This document shows, in pieces, positions 50,077-58,767 of a DNA stretch of 64,000 bases. Each line of letters starts with the position of its first letter. The first letter of the stretch is position 1. This DNA is from Rhodopseudomonas infernalis (GTDB taxonomy: Bacteria; Pseudomonadota; Alphaproteobacteria; Rhizobiales; Xanthobacteraceae). The position numbers and the translations under genes are program-made. Below the pieces are notes generated by a model, which made no database searches, was not told the origin of the DNA, and was given only the letters and a program-made list of their open reading frames with translations. The stretch spans positions 1 to 64,000 of the forward strand of contig NZ_JAJNAL010000006.1 of assembly GCF_022271405.1 (NCBI RefSeq). Reading direction: 5' to 3'.

Positions 50077-50137
50077 TTGACTAATCGGCGAACCGGAGAA
50101 TAAGCTCAATACGTGGAACGGCGTACCGATATTGAGC
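50077..50137 (+). promoter_or_regulatory. Promoter with nested operator dyads before the ABC operon
   Basis: TTGACT (50077-50082), 16 bases, AATAAG (50099-50104) form a promoter. Just downstream GCTCAATA (50104-50111) and TATTGAGC (50130-50137) form a perfect inverted repeat around GGAACGGCGTACC (50115-50127), itself an imperfect palindrome with almost the same centre. The position over the start point fits repression by the divergently encoded IclR protein. Confidence 0.6.
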
Positions 50138-50165
50138 ACAGTGTGAAGGACTTGAGAACCCGCAA

Positions 50166-50999
50166 ATGGCGATCGCCGCGTTACGCAAGACAGACGGTCG
50201 AACGAGCCTGCGGGAGCAGGCGTCGATGATTTCGGTGCGCGGGGCAGGCAAGATCTATCGGACGCGGTCGGACGAGACGGTCCATGCGCTCAAGGACGTC
50301 GACCTGGAGATCTCGCAGGGTGAGTTCGTCTCGGTGGTCGGTCCGAGCGGCTGCGGCAAGACCACGTTGCTGCGGATCCTGGCGGGCCTCGAGGGGGCGA
50401 CCTCCGGCGAGATCGTGGTCGGCGGCAACAAAGTTCGCGGCCCCAATGACGACGTCTCGGTCGTCTTCCAGCAGGCGACGCTACTTCCCTGGTACACGGT
50501 TCTGCAGAACGTGTTGCTGCCGGCCCACCTCAAGGGTGATCGTTCGCCGGCGATCGAACAGCGCGCACACGGGTTGCTCGATCTCGTCGGGCTCAAGGAC
50601 TTCGAGCGCAAATATCCGTTCGAATTGTCGGGTGGCATGCAGCAGCGCGTCGCGATCTGCCGGGCGCTGGTGCGCAATCCCAAGATCTTGCTGATGGACG
50701 AGCCGTTCGGCGCGCTGGACGCGATGACGCGCGAGACCATGAATGTCGAGCTGATGCGCTGGTGTTCGCAGGAGGGCAAGACCGTCCTGTTCATCACCCA
50801 TAGTATCCCGGAAGCCGTGCTGCTCGGTGATCGTGTCGTGGTGATGTCGCCGCGGCCGGGGCGGATTTCGGAAATTCTCGACGTCGATATTCCGCGGCCG
50901 CGCGATCTGCGCACGCTTGGCACGCCGGCCTTCGCCGAGCTCAGCGATCGCGTGCGGCGGCACTTCGGTGCAGCGTCGGCGCCCGGACAGGACATGTGA
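50166..50999 (+). CDS. ABC transporter ATPase, nitrate/sulfonate/taurine type
   Basis: This 277-residue protein has Walker A GPSGCGKTT (59-67), Q-loop VFQQATLLPWYTV, signature LSGGMQQR (154-161), Walker B LLMDEPFGALD (Asp178) and the switch His in FITHSIPEA. The LPWYTVxxN pattern places it with SsuB/TauB/ThiZ-like importers of small organic compounds. Start is ATG 50166, or ATG 50226 (MISVRGAGK), which gives the standard family length and has GGGAG upstream. The permease follows with a GTGA overlap, and the binding protein is encoded five genes later in the same run. Confidence 0.92.
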   Translation: MAIAALRKTDGRTSLREQASMISVRGAGKIYRTRSDETVHALKDVDLEISQGEFVSVVGPSGCGKTTLLRILAGLEGATSGEIVVGGNKVRGPNDDVSVVFQQATLLPWYTVLQNVLLPAHLKGDRSPAIEQRAHGLLDLVGLKDFERKYPFELSGGMQQRVAICRALVRNPKILLMDEPFGALDAMTRETMNVELMRWCSQEGKTVLFITHSIPEAVLLGDRVVVMSPRPGRISEILDVDIPRPRDLRTLGTPAFAELSDRVRRHFGAASAPGQDM

Positions 51000-51787
51000 G
51001 CCAGACGATGCGCAGCAGGACCATTCATAAACTGCAATCTCTGGCTCTGCTGCTCGCGGTGTTCGCCGCATGGGAGGGCGTGGTCCGGATCTTCGCGATT
51101 TCGCCCTTCGTCATTCCGGCGCCGAGCGCCGTCATCGTGCGGTTGTACGAGATGGTGACGACCGGCGAGGTGTGGCCGCATTTCGTCGCGACGTTGACGT
51201 CGGTGCTGACCGGTCTGGCCGCGGGTGGCATTGCCGGCCTCGTCGTCGGCAGCGCGATCTCGCTGATGCCGGCCGTCGAGCGGCTGGTGTATCCCTACGT
51301 GGTGGCGATGCAGACCGTGCCGAAGATCGCGATCGCGCCGCTGTTCGTGATGTGGTTCGGCTACGGCCTGACATCGAAGATCGTCATCACCGCGCTGCTC
51401 TGCTTTTTCCCGATCCTGGTCAGCGTCGTCTCTGGTTTTCAGTCGGTGGACAAAAACCAGCTCGAGATGATGCGCGCGTTCGGGTCCACGCCGATGCAGA
51501 CGCTGTTTCGATTGCGCATTCCGTCGGCGCTGGTGCTGATCTTTGCCGGTTTCGAGATTGCGTCGGTGCTCGCCGTGATCGGCGCCGTCGTCGGTGAATT
51601 CGTCGGCGCCCAGGTCGGGCTCGGCTACCTGATCACCTCGCTGAACTTCAATCTCGATGTCGCCGGCATGTTCGCCGTGCTGCTCTGCCTCGCGGCGATC
51701 GGTCTCAGTCTGCACAGTGTAGTGAAGTTCGCTCGCAAGCGGATGATCTTCTGGCTGCGGTCTGATCCCGCACCGATCCTCGGTTAG
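50996..51787 (+). CDS. ABC transporter permease, nitrate/sulfonate type
   Basis: This 263-residue protein starts with GTG 50996 on the ATPase stop. About six membrane helices are seen (LALLLAVFAAWEGVV, LAAGGIAGLVVGSAISLM, IVITALLCFFPILVSVV, ALVLIFAGFEIASVLAVIGAV and others). The coupling loop GFQSVDKNQLEMMRAFGSTPMQTLFRLRIPSAL, in outline, carries the EAA motif of the SsuC/TauC family. It forms, with the preceding ATPase, the import channel. Pro-rich PFVIPAPSAVIVRL in the first periplasmic part is typical. The molybdenum hydroxylase genes follow after 13 bases. Confidence 0.9.
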   Translation: MSQTMRSRTIHKLQSLALLLAVFAAWEGVVRIFAISPFVIPAPSAVIVRLYEMVTTGEVWPHFVATLTSVLTGLAAGGIAGLVVGSAISLMPAVERLVYPYVVAMQTVPKIAIAPLFVMWFGYGLTSKIVITALLCFFPILVSVVSGFQSVDKNQLEMMRAFGSTPMQTLFRLRIPSALVLIFAGFEIASVLAVIGAVVGEFVGAQVGLGYLITSLNFNLDVAGMFAVLLCLAAIGLSLHSVVKFARKRMIFWLRSDPAPILG

Positions 51788-51800
51788 ACGGATCGACACC

Positions 51801-52664
51801 ATGAAGCTGCCGGCATTCGACTATGCGCGCCCGACCTCGTTGTCCGAGGCGATCTCCCTGTTGCAGGGCGACGACGCCAAGGTGCTGGCCGGCGGACAGA
51901 GCTTGCTGCCGATGATGGCGTTCCGGCTCGCCGCGCCGAGGCTGCTGGTCGATATCGCGCGGGTGCCGGGGCTCGACCAGATCGTTGTCGAGGACGGCAC
52001 CATCAGACTGGGCGCAGGCGTGCGCTGGTGCCAGATCGCAGCGTCGGCGCTGTTGGCTGAGGTGCATCCGCTGCTGGTCGAAGCCATCGGCCATGTCGCG
52101 CATCTGCAGATCCGCAGCCGTGGCACCATCGGCGGCAGCATCGCGCATGCCGATCCGGCGGCCGAGTTGCCGGCCGTCGCGCTGGCTTGCGATGCGAGCG
52201 TTGTCGCGGTCGGGCCGTCGGGACCGCGCCTGATTTCGATCGCCGAGTTTCTCACCGGGCCGCTCGAGACGTCGCTGGACGCTGCCGAGATCGTCACCGA
52301 AATCAGGATCCCCGCGATGGCGGGGCGGCGCTACGGCTTTGCGGAGTTTGCGCGTCGTCCCGGCGACTTCGCGCTCGCCGGCATCTGTCTGCACTATGCG
52401 GTCGACGCCGCCGGCGTCATTGGCGATAGCCGCGTCGTCGCCTTCGCGGCGGTGGAAATGCCGCAGCGGCTGTTTGCGGTCGAGCGCTGTCTCGATGGCC
52501 GTCGTGTGGACGATGTTGACCTCGCGAACATGCGGGACGTGCTGGCAGGCGAGGTCGACTGCGTCGATGATTTGAATGCGGATCGTGTGTATCGGACGGC
52601 GCTACTCGGGGTGATACTCGAAGACGCGCTGGCCCAGGCGCACGCCCGAGGGGGCGCGGCATGA
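51801..52664 (+). CDS. Molybdenum hydroxylase FAD-binding subunit (CoxM/XdhB-like)
   Basis: This 287-residue protein starts MKLPAFDYARPTSLSEAI. The FAD-binding signatures are AGGQSLLPMMAFRL (about 31-44) and RSRGTIGGSIAHADPAAELP (about 108-127), as in CO dehydrogenase M and xanthine dehydrogenase FAD subunits. The C-terminal CO_deh_flav_C-like part includes RRPGDFALAGICLHY. It passes electrons from the iron-sulfur subunit to an acceptor, usually quinone or NAD. It overlaps the 2Fe-2S gene by four bases, and the order M-S-L is that of cox-type operons. Confidence 0.92.
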   Translation: MKLPAFDYARPTSLSEAISLLQGDDAKVLAGGQSLLPMMAFRLAAPRLLVDIARVPGLDQIVVEDGTIRLGAGVRWCQIAASALLAEVHPLLVEAIGHVAHLQIRSRGTIGGSIAHADPAAELPAVALACDASVVAVGPSGPRLISIAEFLTGPLETSLDAAEIVTEIRIPAMAGRRYGFAEFARRPGDFALAGICLHYAVDAAGVIGDSRVVAFAAVEMPQRLFAVERCLDGRRVDDVDLANMRDVLAGEVDCVDDLNADRVYRTALLGVILEDALAQAHARGGAA

Positions 52665-53143
52665 AGATCGCCCTGACGGTCAACGGCGAAGCGCGGCAGC
52701 TCGACGTCGAGCCACGCTTGACTCTGGCGGATTTGCTGCGCGATCAGTTGCGGCTGACCGGGACGCATCTCGGATGCGAGCACGGCGTCTGCGGCGCGTG
52801 CACGGTGATCGTCGACGGCGCGCCGGTTCGGGGTTGTCTGACCCTCGCAGTGCAGAGCGACGGCTGCACGATCACCACCGTCGAAGGGCTCGGCTCGCCC
52901 GCGGCGCTGTCGCCGTTGCAGGCCGCGTTCAAACGCTGCCATGCGCTGCAATGCGGCTTCTGCACGCCCGGAATCCTGATGACGCTGCATGCGCTGCTCA
53001 GCAGCGAGCCGGACGCGAGCGAGGACCGGATCAAGGAGGCCCTCGGCGGGCACGCCTGCCGTTGCACCGGCTATCTGCCGATCGTCGAGGCGGCGTGCGT
53101 GGCACAGCCGGCTTACCAGGGCGGCGCCGATGCAGCGGTCTAA
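52661..53143 (+). CDS. Molybdenum hydroxylase 2Fe-2S subunit (CoxS-like)
   Basis: This 160-residue protein binds two 2Fe-2S clusters. The plant-type cluster uses Cys39, Cys44, Cys47 and Cys59 (GCEHGVCGACTVIV region). The second uses Cys98 and Cys101 (QCGFCTPG) with Cys133 and Cys135 (ACRCTGY). All ligands are present, so the subunit should be functional. It carries electrons from the molybdenum site to FAD. The large-subunit gene begins 14 bases before its end. Confidence 0.95.
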   Translation: MKIALTVNGEARQLDVEPRLTLADLLRDQLRLTGTHLGCEHGVCGACTVIVDGAPVRGCLTLAVQSDGCTITTVEGLGSPAALSPLQAAFKRCHALQCGFCTPGILMTLHALLSSEPDASEDRIKEALGGHACRCTGYLPIVEAACVAQPAYQGGADAAV

Positions 53144-55430
53144 CACCATGGTCGGGCGCGCGGTCGAGCGCCTCGAAGATGCGCGCTTTCTCACCGGGCG
53201 CGGCCAGTATGTCGGCGACCTCGCCACGCCGGACACGGTGTATGCGGTGATCGTCCGCAGCAACGTCGCCCACGGCCGCATCGTCCGGATCGACGTCGAC
53301 CCGGCTGTTGCGCATCCGGATGTCGTCGCGGTGCTCACCTCACGCGATATCGGCAGCGTGCCGATGATCCCGCTGCGGCAGCAGGTGTTGCCGGAAGGCG
53401 AGCCGTATCTGCAGCCGGTGATCGCCCACGAGGTGGTGCGCTATGTCGGCGAGCCGCTCGCCGTGGTGGTCGCGGCGAGCGCTGCGCTGGCCGAGGATGC
53501 GGCGGCACTGGTCGAGGTCGAGATCGAGCCGCTGCCGGCGGTGGCCAGTGTCGAGGCCGCACGAAACGACGATCAGTTGCTGTTCGCCGCGTCCGGCAGC
53601 AACCGCGCGATTCTGATGCGGGCCGAGAAGGGCGACGTCGAGGCCGCGTTTCGCGACGCCGACTACGTCCGCAAAGCCAGCTTCAGCACACAGCGCCACA
53701 CCGCGATGACCATGGAGACGCGCGGCCTGTTCGCGCAGTGGGACGCGGCCGCCGAGCATCTGACGCTGTCGGGCGCCGCCAAGGTGCCGTTCTTCAATCG
53801 GCGAACGCTCGCCGGCATGCTCGGGCTCGCCGAGACGCAGGTCGATCTGATCGAGGTCGACGTCGGCGGCGGGTTCGGCGCCCGCGGCGAGTTCTATCCC
53901 GAGGATTTCCTGATCCCGTTCGCCGCGAAGCGGTTGGCTCGTCCGGTGAGGTGGACCGAGGATCGGCGCGAACATTTCATGGCGATGAACCACGCGCGCG
54001 AGATGGCCGCGGCGCTGGAGATCGCCTGTCGCCGCGACGGCAAGGTCGTCGGTCTGCGCGGAACGATCGAAGTCGACATCGGCGCCTATGTCCGCACCAA
54101 CGGCTTCACCGCGCCGCGCAACGTCGCGCAGTTTCTCAGCGGGCCGTACAGCATCGCCAATGTCGGCGTCGATGCCGAAGTGTTCGTCACCAACAAGACG
54201 CCGGCCGGCACCTATCGCGGCCCCGGCCGGTTCGAGGCGGCGTTCTTCTTCGAGCGGCTGCTGGAGATGGCCGCGACCGACCTCGGCATTGCGCCCGACG
54301 AGATCCGTCGCCGCAATCTGATCGCCGAGCACGAGATGCCGTACAAGATGCCGCGGACCCGGCATGTCGATCCGAGCAGCGAGACGGCCTGTGACAGCGG
54401 CGTCTATGCGGTCGTGTTCGAGCGCTGCCTGGAGGAATTCGGCTGGCACCGGCGCGTCGCCGATCAGGGGCGGTTGATCGACGGCAAGTATCACGGCTTC
54501 GGACTCGGCTGCTTCATCGAGGGCGGCGCCGCGGGGCCGCGCGAGAGCGCGCGGATGACGCTGCGGCCGGACGGCGGCGTCGACCTCGATGTCGGATCGT
54601 CGGCCATCGGGCAGGGGCTCGAGACCGTGATGGCGCAGATCGCCTCGGACGCGATCGAGGTGCCGATCGAGCAAATCCGGGTGCGCCACGGCTCGACCAC
54701 GCTGGTGAAAGAGGGGTTTGGATCGTTTCATTCGCGCTCGACCGTGATGGGCGGCAACGCCGTCGGACTCGCGGCGGAGGCGCTGAAGCGCGAGATCGCC
54801 AGGGTATCCGCGGCGGCATTTTCCTGTACGCCGGAGCAGGTTGGCATTGCCGACGGCGCGGCGGCCTTCGGCGGCCGCAAACTGAGCTTCAGTGAGCTGG
54901 CCCGTCAGGGCGTGAGCGCCGAGGCGACCTTCAGCAACACCAAGCACACTTACAGCTACGGCTCGCATGCGGTGCACCTGACTGTCGATCCGCGCACCGG
55001 ACAGGTCGAGATCCTCGACTATCTGACGGTCGAGGATGTCGGCAAGATCATCAATCCTGCGACCTTGCACGGCCAGGTGATCGGATCGGTCGTCCAGGGA
55101 CTCGGCAGCGTGTTCCTCGAACAGATCCACTACGACGAAGACGGACAGCTGCTGACAGGTTCGTTGGCCGAATATCTGCTGCCGAGTGTCGCGAACTTCC
55201 CGAACATTCGCTCGGTGTCGCTCGAATTGCGGCCGTCACCCAATAATCCGCTCGGCGCCAAGGGCGCAGGCGAGGGCGGCCTGATTGCGGTCGGCGGCGC
55301 GGTCGGCAATGCCATCGCTGGCGCGCTGCGATCGTTCGGCTGCGAGCCTTGCCACCTGCCGTTCACGCCACCCCGCCTGTGGCATCTGATGCATTCTTCC
55401 AGTGAAGCCCATCGTAAGGAGGTGAGATGA
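53130..55430 (+). CDS. Molybdenum hydroxylase large subunit (CoxL/XdhA-like, not CO dehydrogenase)
   Basis: This protein has 766 residues from ATG 53130 (MQRSNTMVGRAVERLED; ATG 53148 is also possible). Conserved segments are RFLTGRGQYVGD at the start, GGGFGARGEFYPED, TYRGPGRFEAAFFFERL and the catalytic GAKGAGEGG with Glu715. CO dehydrogenases carry AYRCSFR at the active-site loop; here PAGTYRGPGR is found, so the substrate is not CO but probably an aromatic or N-heterocyclic compound or an aldehyde. The enzyme inserts water-derived oxygen using molybdopterin cytosine dinucleotide. Maturation genes (CoxD-G type) are not in the window. The binding-protein gene overlaps its stop. Confidence 0.92.
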   Translation: MQRSNTMVGRAVERLEDARFLTGRGQYVGDLATPDTVYAVIVRSNVAHGRIVRIDVDPAVAHPDVVAVLTSRDIGSVPMIPLRQQVLPEGEPYLQPVIAHEVVRYVGEPLAVVVAASAALAEDAAALVEVEIEPLPAVASVEAARNDDQLLFAASGSNRAILMRAEKGDVEAAFRDADYVRKASFSTQRHTAMTMETRGLFAQWDAAAEHLTLSGAAKVPFFNRRTLAGMLGLAETQVDLIEVDVGGGFGARGEFYPEDFLIPFAAKRLARPVRWTEDRREHFMAMNHAREMAAALEIACRRDGKVVGLRGTIEVDIGAYVRTNGFTAPRNVAQFLSGPYSIANVGVDAEVFVTNKTPAGTYRGPGRFEAAFFFERLLEMAATDLGIAPDEIRRRNLIAEHEMPYKMPRTRHVDPSSETACDSGVYAVVFERCLEEFGWHRRVADQGRLIDGKYHGFGLGCFIEGGAAGPRESARMTLRPDGGVDLDVGSSAIGQGLETVMAQIASDAIEVPIEQIRVRHGSTTLVKEGFGSFHSRSTVMGGNAVGLAAEALKREIARVSAAAFSCTPEQVGIADGAAAFGGRKLSFSELARQGVSAEATFSNTKHTYSYGSHAVHLTVDPRTGQVEILDYLTVEDVGKIINPATLHGQVIGSVVQGLGSVFLEQIHYDEDGQLLTGSLAEYLLPSVANFPNIRSVSLELRPSPNNPLGAKGAGEGGLIAVGGAVGNAIAGALRSFGCEPCHLPFTPPRLWHLMHSSSEAHRKEVR

Positions 55431-56515
55431 AACGGACGTCAAGACTTTGCCGAGTCGCCATGCCGCTTGTCGGCCTGCTACTGACGGTTGGTGCGGCTCA
55501 GGCCGACACCCCGGTGAAAGCGCTGATCCCCGCGAAGCTGATCAACGAGGCGTTCTCGCCATTCAGCGTCGCCAAGTACATGGGCTACTTCTCCCAGGAA
55601 GGTCTCGATGTCAATCTGATCGCCGTCGGCGGTTCCAACGAAGTGGCGCTCGCGATCAATTCCGGCGCCGGTGATGTCGGCGCCGCGTCGCCCGGTCAGG
55701 CGCTGGTCGGCCTGCAGTCGGAGCAGGGCCTCAATCTGAAGTACTTCTACGAGTGCAATTATCGCAGCATCTGGACCGTCACCGTCGCTCCCGACAGCCC
55801 GATCCAGACCATGAAGGACCTCAAGGGCAAACGGATCGGCATCGCCGCGATGGGCAGTGCCGGCAGCAATTTCGGCAAGGCGATGGCGGCCGAAGCCGGC
55901 CTCAACCCGAACACCGACGTGTCGTTCGTGGCGGTCGGCAGCGGCGCGCAGGCGATGACGGCGCTGAACCAGAAGGTCGTCGACGCGCTGGTGTTCTCCT
56001 CGCAGGAGACCTCCAAGTTCGAGGCCAACGGCTTCAAAATCCGATATCTCGACACGGGCGAGGGTTTCGCCAGTCTTCCCGACGTCGGCTTGCTGGCCCG
56101 CCGCGAGGCGTTCGATAGCAACCGCACGATGCTGGTCGGCTTCGCCCGGGCGGTGGCGAAGGGCTATCTGTTCTCGCTGGCCAATCCGGAGGCGGCCGTG
56201 AAGATCAGCTGGAAGCTGTTTCCGGAATCCGAACCGAAGAACATGGATCCTAAGGAAGCGCTCGCAGGCGGCGTGATGGTCAACAAGCGTCGCATGGAAA
56301 TCTGGGATTCGCCCAAGACCAAAGGCATGCTCGGCACCTTCATCGACGCCGACTGGCGCCGGCTGCTCGACTACATGAAGACCAGCGGCGTGCTGAAGAC
56401 CGACATTCCGCTGAATCGCATCTACACCAACGATCTGATCGCCGAGATCAACAAGTTCGACAAGGACGAGGTTCGCAAGCAGGCGGTGGCGTTCGACATC
56501 AGCAAGATGAAGTGA
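55427..56515 (+). CDS. ABC transporter substrate-binding protein, NMT1/SsuA-like
   Basis: This 362-residue protein has a signal peptide (MKRTSRLCRVAMPLVGLLLTVGAAQA, cleavage after about 26). The mature protein follows the NMT1/nitrate-sulfonate binding pattern: FSPFSVAKYMGYFSQEGLDVN, ALAINSGAGDVGAASPGQAL and LKGKRIGIAAMGSAGSNFGK. Family ligands are pyrimidines, sulfonates, nitrate or aromatic acids; the pocket cannot be predicted here. It completes the importer whose ATPase and permease lie five genes upstream, so hydroxylase genes are inserted within the transporter operon. The start overlaps the large-subunit stop. Confidence 0.9.
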   Translation: MKRTSRLCRVAMPLVGLLLTVGAAQADTPVKALIPAKLINEAFSPFSVAKYMGYFSQEGLDVNLIAVGGSNEVALAINSGAGDVGAASPGQALVGLQSEQGLNLKYFYECNYRSIWTVTVAPDSPIQTMKDLKGKRIGIAAMGSAGSNFGKAMAAEAGLNPNTDVSFVAVGSGAQAMTALNQKVVDALVFSSQETSKFEANGFKIRYLDTGEGFASLPDVGLLARREAFDSNRTMLVGFARAVAKGYLFSLANPEAAVKISWKLFPESEPKNMDPKEALAGGVMVNKRRMEIWDSPKTKGMLGTFIDADWRRLLDYMKTSGVLKTDIPLNRIYTNDLIAEINKFDKDEVRKQAVAFDISKMK

Positions 56516-56520
56516 TCCGG

Positions 56521-57558
56521 ATGAGGTCGATGCCGACAGGCGGAAATCTCCCCAAGCTGTCCGTGCGCTTGCACGGCGGCTTGACCGCGCGGGAGTGCGT
56601 CGAACTCGCAGAGGTGGCCGAGACGGCGGGGTTCGCCTCGCTGTGGTTCGCCGAAAACGCGTTCGCGCGCGGCATTCTGCCATCGGCGGCCGCCTGTGCG
56701 GTGGCGACCCGGCGGATCGCCATCGGGGCGGGTGTATTCAACCCGTTCAGCCGTCACCCGACGCTGATGGCGATGGAGGTCGCCGCGCTCGATGAGCTGA
56801 GTGGCGGCCGCACCATGCTGGGCATCGGCGCCGGCATCGCATCGGCGGTGCGAAAGCTCGGCCTCGATCCCGAGAAACCGGCACCGGCGCTGCGTGACAC
56901 CGTCGTCATCCTGCGCAAGCTGTTCGCCGGCGAGACTGTCGATCACCCCGGCGCGCAATTCTCCGCGCGCGGCGTCAAGCTCGAACATCCGACCCGCGCC
57001 GACCTGCCGATCCTCGTCGCCGGTCGCGGCGAGATCACCTCGAAGATGAGCGGCGAACTCGCCGACGGCGTTCTGATCTCGAATATGTGCTCGCTGCCGT
57101 TTGCGTCGCGCACGGCGCAGCGGGTCAATGCCGGCCGCAGCGCGGGCGGACGATCCGGGGCGGCGCACGCGGTGCAGTACATGCCCTGTTCGGTCGACGC
57201 GGATGAGCAGCAGGCGGTGAGCCGGGCGAAGTTCGCGGTGGCCGAGATGCTGACGTCGTTCTGGCGGCTTGGTGAGCGCGTGCCCTCGGCGCGCGATGCG
57301 ATCCTGTCGGAAGGAACGGTGTCGGCCGACGAGTACGAGCGCGCGGTGCAGAAGCTGCAAGCCGGCGGTTCGCCGGAACAGCTCGACGCCCGCATTGCGC
57401 GCGCGTTCGTGCTGTGCGGCACGCCGGAGTCCTGCCTGGCGCGCGCCGCGGAGTACGCGGCCGCCGGCGTCACCGAACTGGCGCTGACTTTCTCCGGGCC
57501 GACCCAAACCGATCAGATGCGCTTGCTCGGCGACGCGCTGCGCCCTGCCGGGAGCTGA
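56521..57558 (+). CDS. LLM-class F420-dependent oxidoreductase 2 (Mer-like)
   Basis: This protein has 345 residues from ATG 56521; GTG 56512 is an alternative. LSVRLHGGLTARECVELAEVAETAGFASLWFAENAF, in outline, and later IAIGAGVFNPFSRHPTLMAMEVAALDELSGGR, in outline, belong to the F420-dependent branch of luciferase-like enzymes, near methylenetetrahydromethanopterin reductase. GIGAGIASAVRKLG follows. F420-branch enzymes carry two-electron hydride transfer. Because FbiC and CofC are encoded two genes later in the same direction, this is the best candidate for the F420 consumer. It is only distantly like the first LLM protein of the cluster. Confidence 0.85.
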   Translation: MRSMPTGGNLPKLSVRLHGGLTARECVELAEVAETAGFASLWFAENAFARGILPSAAACAVATRRIAIGAGVFNPFSRHPTLMAMEVAALDELSGGRTMLGIGAGIASAVRKLGLDPEKPAPALRDTVVILRKLFAGETVDHPGAQFSARGVKLEHPTRADLPILVAGRGEITSKMSGELADGVLISNMCSLPFASRTAQRVNAGRSAGGRSGAAHAVQYMPCSVDADEQQAVSRAKFAVAEMLTSFWRLGERVPSARDAILSEGTVSADEYERAVQKLQAGGSPEQLDARIARAFVLCGTPESCLARAAEYAAAGVTELALTFSGPTQTDQMRLLGDALRPAGS

Positions 57559-57559
57559 G

Positions 57560-58690
57560 ATGGCCGGGATCCGCGACGCCGCTGGCTTTTCGGCCATTGT
57601 TTGTGAGGTGCTGAGGCACGTCCCGACGCCGGCGCTGGTGGTCGATAGCGACGCGCTGCAGGCCAATATCGACGCCATGGCGGCGCAGGCGCGCGATGCC
57701 GGCGTGCTGCTGCGCCCGCACGCGAAAACGCATAAGACCGTGGAGATCGCACGCCGGCAACTCGCCGCCGGTGCGCGCGGCATCGCTTGTGCGACGCCGC
57801 TGGAAATCCTCGCCATGGCGAATGGCGGCGTGCAGGATCTGCTGCTGACTTCGCCGATGCAGGACGTCGCCAAGACGTCGGCGCTGATCGCCGCCGCGCG
57901 GTTGGCAAAGCTGTCGGTCGTCGTCGATCATCCGAGCCAGATCGAGCTGCTACGCGAGCAGATGCAGGCCGGCGGTCGTCCGCTGACGATTTTGATCGAC
58001 GTCGATGTCGGTCAGCGTCGCACCGGCGTGTGTAGTGCCACAGACAGTGTCGCTCTCGCCAGGCTGATCGGCGATTGGCCGGACGCAGTCTTCGGCGGCC
58101 TGCAAGGCTTCGCCGGGCAGGTCCAGCACGTTCTGGATCCGGCGGAACGCAAATCCGGAAACGCGGCGGTGGCGGCGACCTTGTGCGATCATGCGCAGGC
58201 TCTCGGCGAGGCCGGCTTCGCTTGCGCTGACGTCACCGGCAGCGGAACAGGAACTTTTGAATTCGACATCGCGGGGCCGTTCACGGAACTGCAGGTCGGC
58301 TCCTACATCTTCATGGACGCAGACTACGGCCGCGTGCAAAACCACGACGGTCAGGCACTGCCGTTTCGGCGCACGCTGTACGTGCTGGCGACGGTGACCT
58401 CGGTCAACCGGGCGGGTGAGCTCACGGTGGATGCAGGCGTGAAGGCGTTGGCGCTGAACGGACCGTTGCCGGATGTGTTCGGCGGCCTGCCGGAGGGATC
58501 GAGCTATCGCTTTGCCGGCGATGAGCACGGCGTCATCAGCCTGCCGGCGGGCACGGCGCCGCCGCAGCCCGGGCAGCGCGTGCTGATCGGAGCGACGCAT
58601 TGCGATCCGACCGTCAATCTGTTCAGCCGACTGCACGCCGTGTCGGCTGACGGGGCGACCGAAGAATGGGCCGTTCGCGCTCGCTATTGA
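57560..58690 (+). CDS. DSD1-family PLP enzyme (D-threonine aldolase / D-serine dehydratase-like)
   Basis: This 376-residue protein starts one base after the LLM stop. The alanine-racemase-fold barrel has VPTPALVVDSDALQANIDAM and the PLP lysine in LRPHAKTHKT (Lys56). Further family segments are DVDVGQRRTGV, GSGTGTFEFD, GSYIFMDADYG and the C-terminal metal site ATHCDPTVN (His, Cys/Asp). Members cleave D-threonine-type beta-hydroxy amino acids or dehydrate D-serine or 3-hydroxyaspartate. The presence in this cluster suggests that the pathway forms a D- or beta-hydroxy-amino-acid intermediate. Exact reaction not predictable. Confidence 0.87.
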   Translation: MAGIRDAAGFSAIVCEVLRHVPTPALVVDSDALQANIDAMAAQARDAGVLLRPHAKTHKTVEIARRQLAAGARGIACATPLEILAMANGGVQDLLLTSPMQDVAKTSALIAAARLAKLSVVVDHPSQIELLREQMQAGGRPLTILIDVDVGQRRTGVCSATDSVALARLIGDWPDAVFGGLQGFAGQVQHVLDPAERKSGNAAVAATLCDHAQALGEAGFACADVTGSGTGTFEFDIAGPFTELQVGSYIFMDADYGRVQNHDGQALPFRRTLYVLATVTSVNRAGELTVDAGVKALALNGPLPDVFGGLPEGSSYRFAGDEHGVISLPAGTAPPQPGQRVLIGATHCDPTVNLFSRLHAVSADGATEEWAVRARY

Positions 58691-58767
58691 GCGGCGAAGC
58701 GACCGCAGGTGAACTGATCTGCAGGACGCATCCCTGGTGCGTCTGCGCGTGAAATGAGGGCGACGAC

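Noticed and set aside
53340-55130. 596-codon minus-strand open frame opposite the Mo hydroxylase large subunit
   Set aside because: Antisense shadow; plus strand is a complete family member.
53130-55430. Carbon monoxide dehydrogenase (CoxL form I)
   Set aside because: The active-site loop reads TYRGPGR and not the AYRCSFR motif of CO dehydrogenases.
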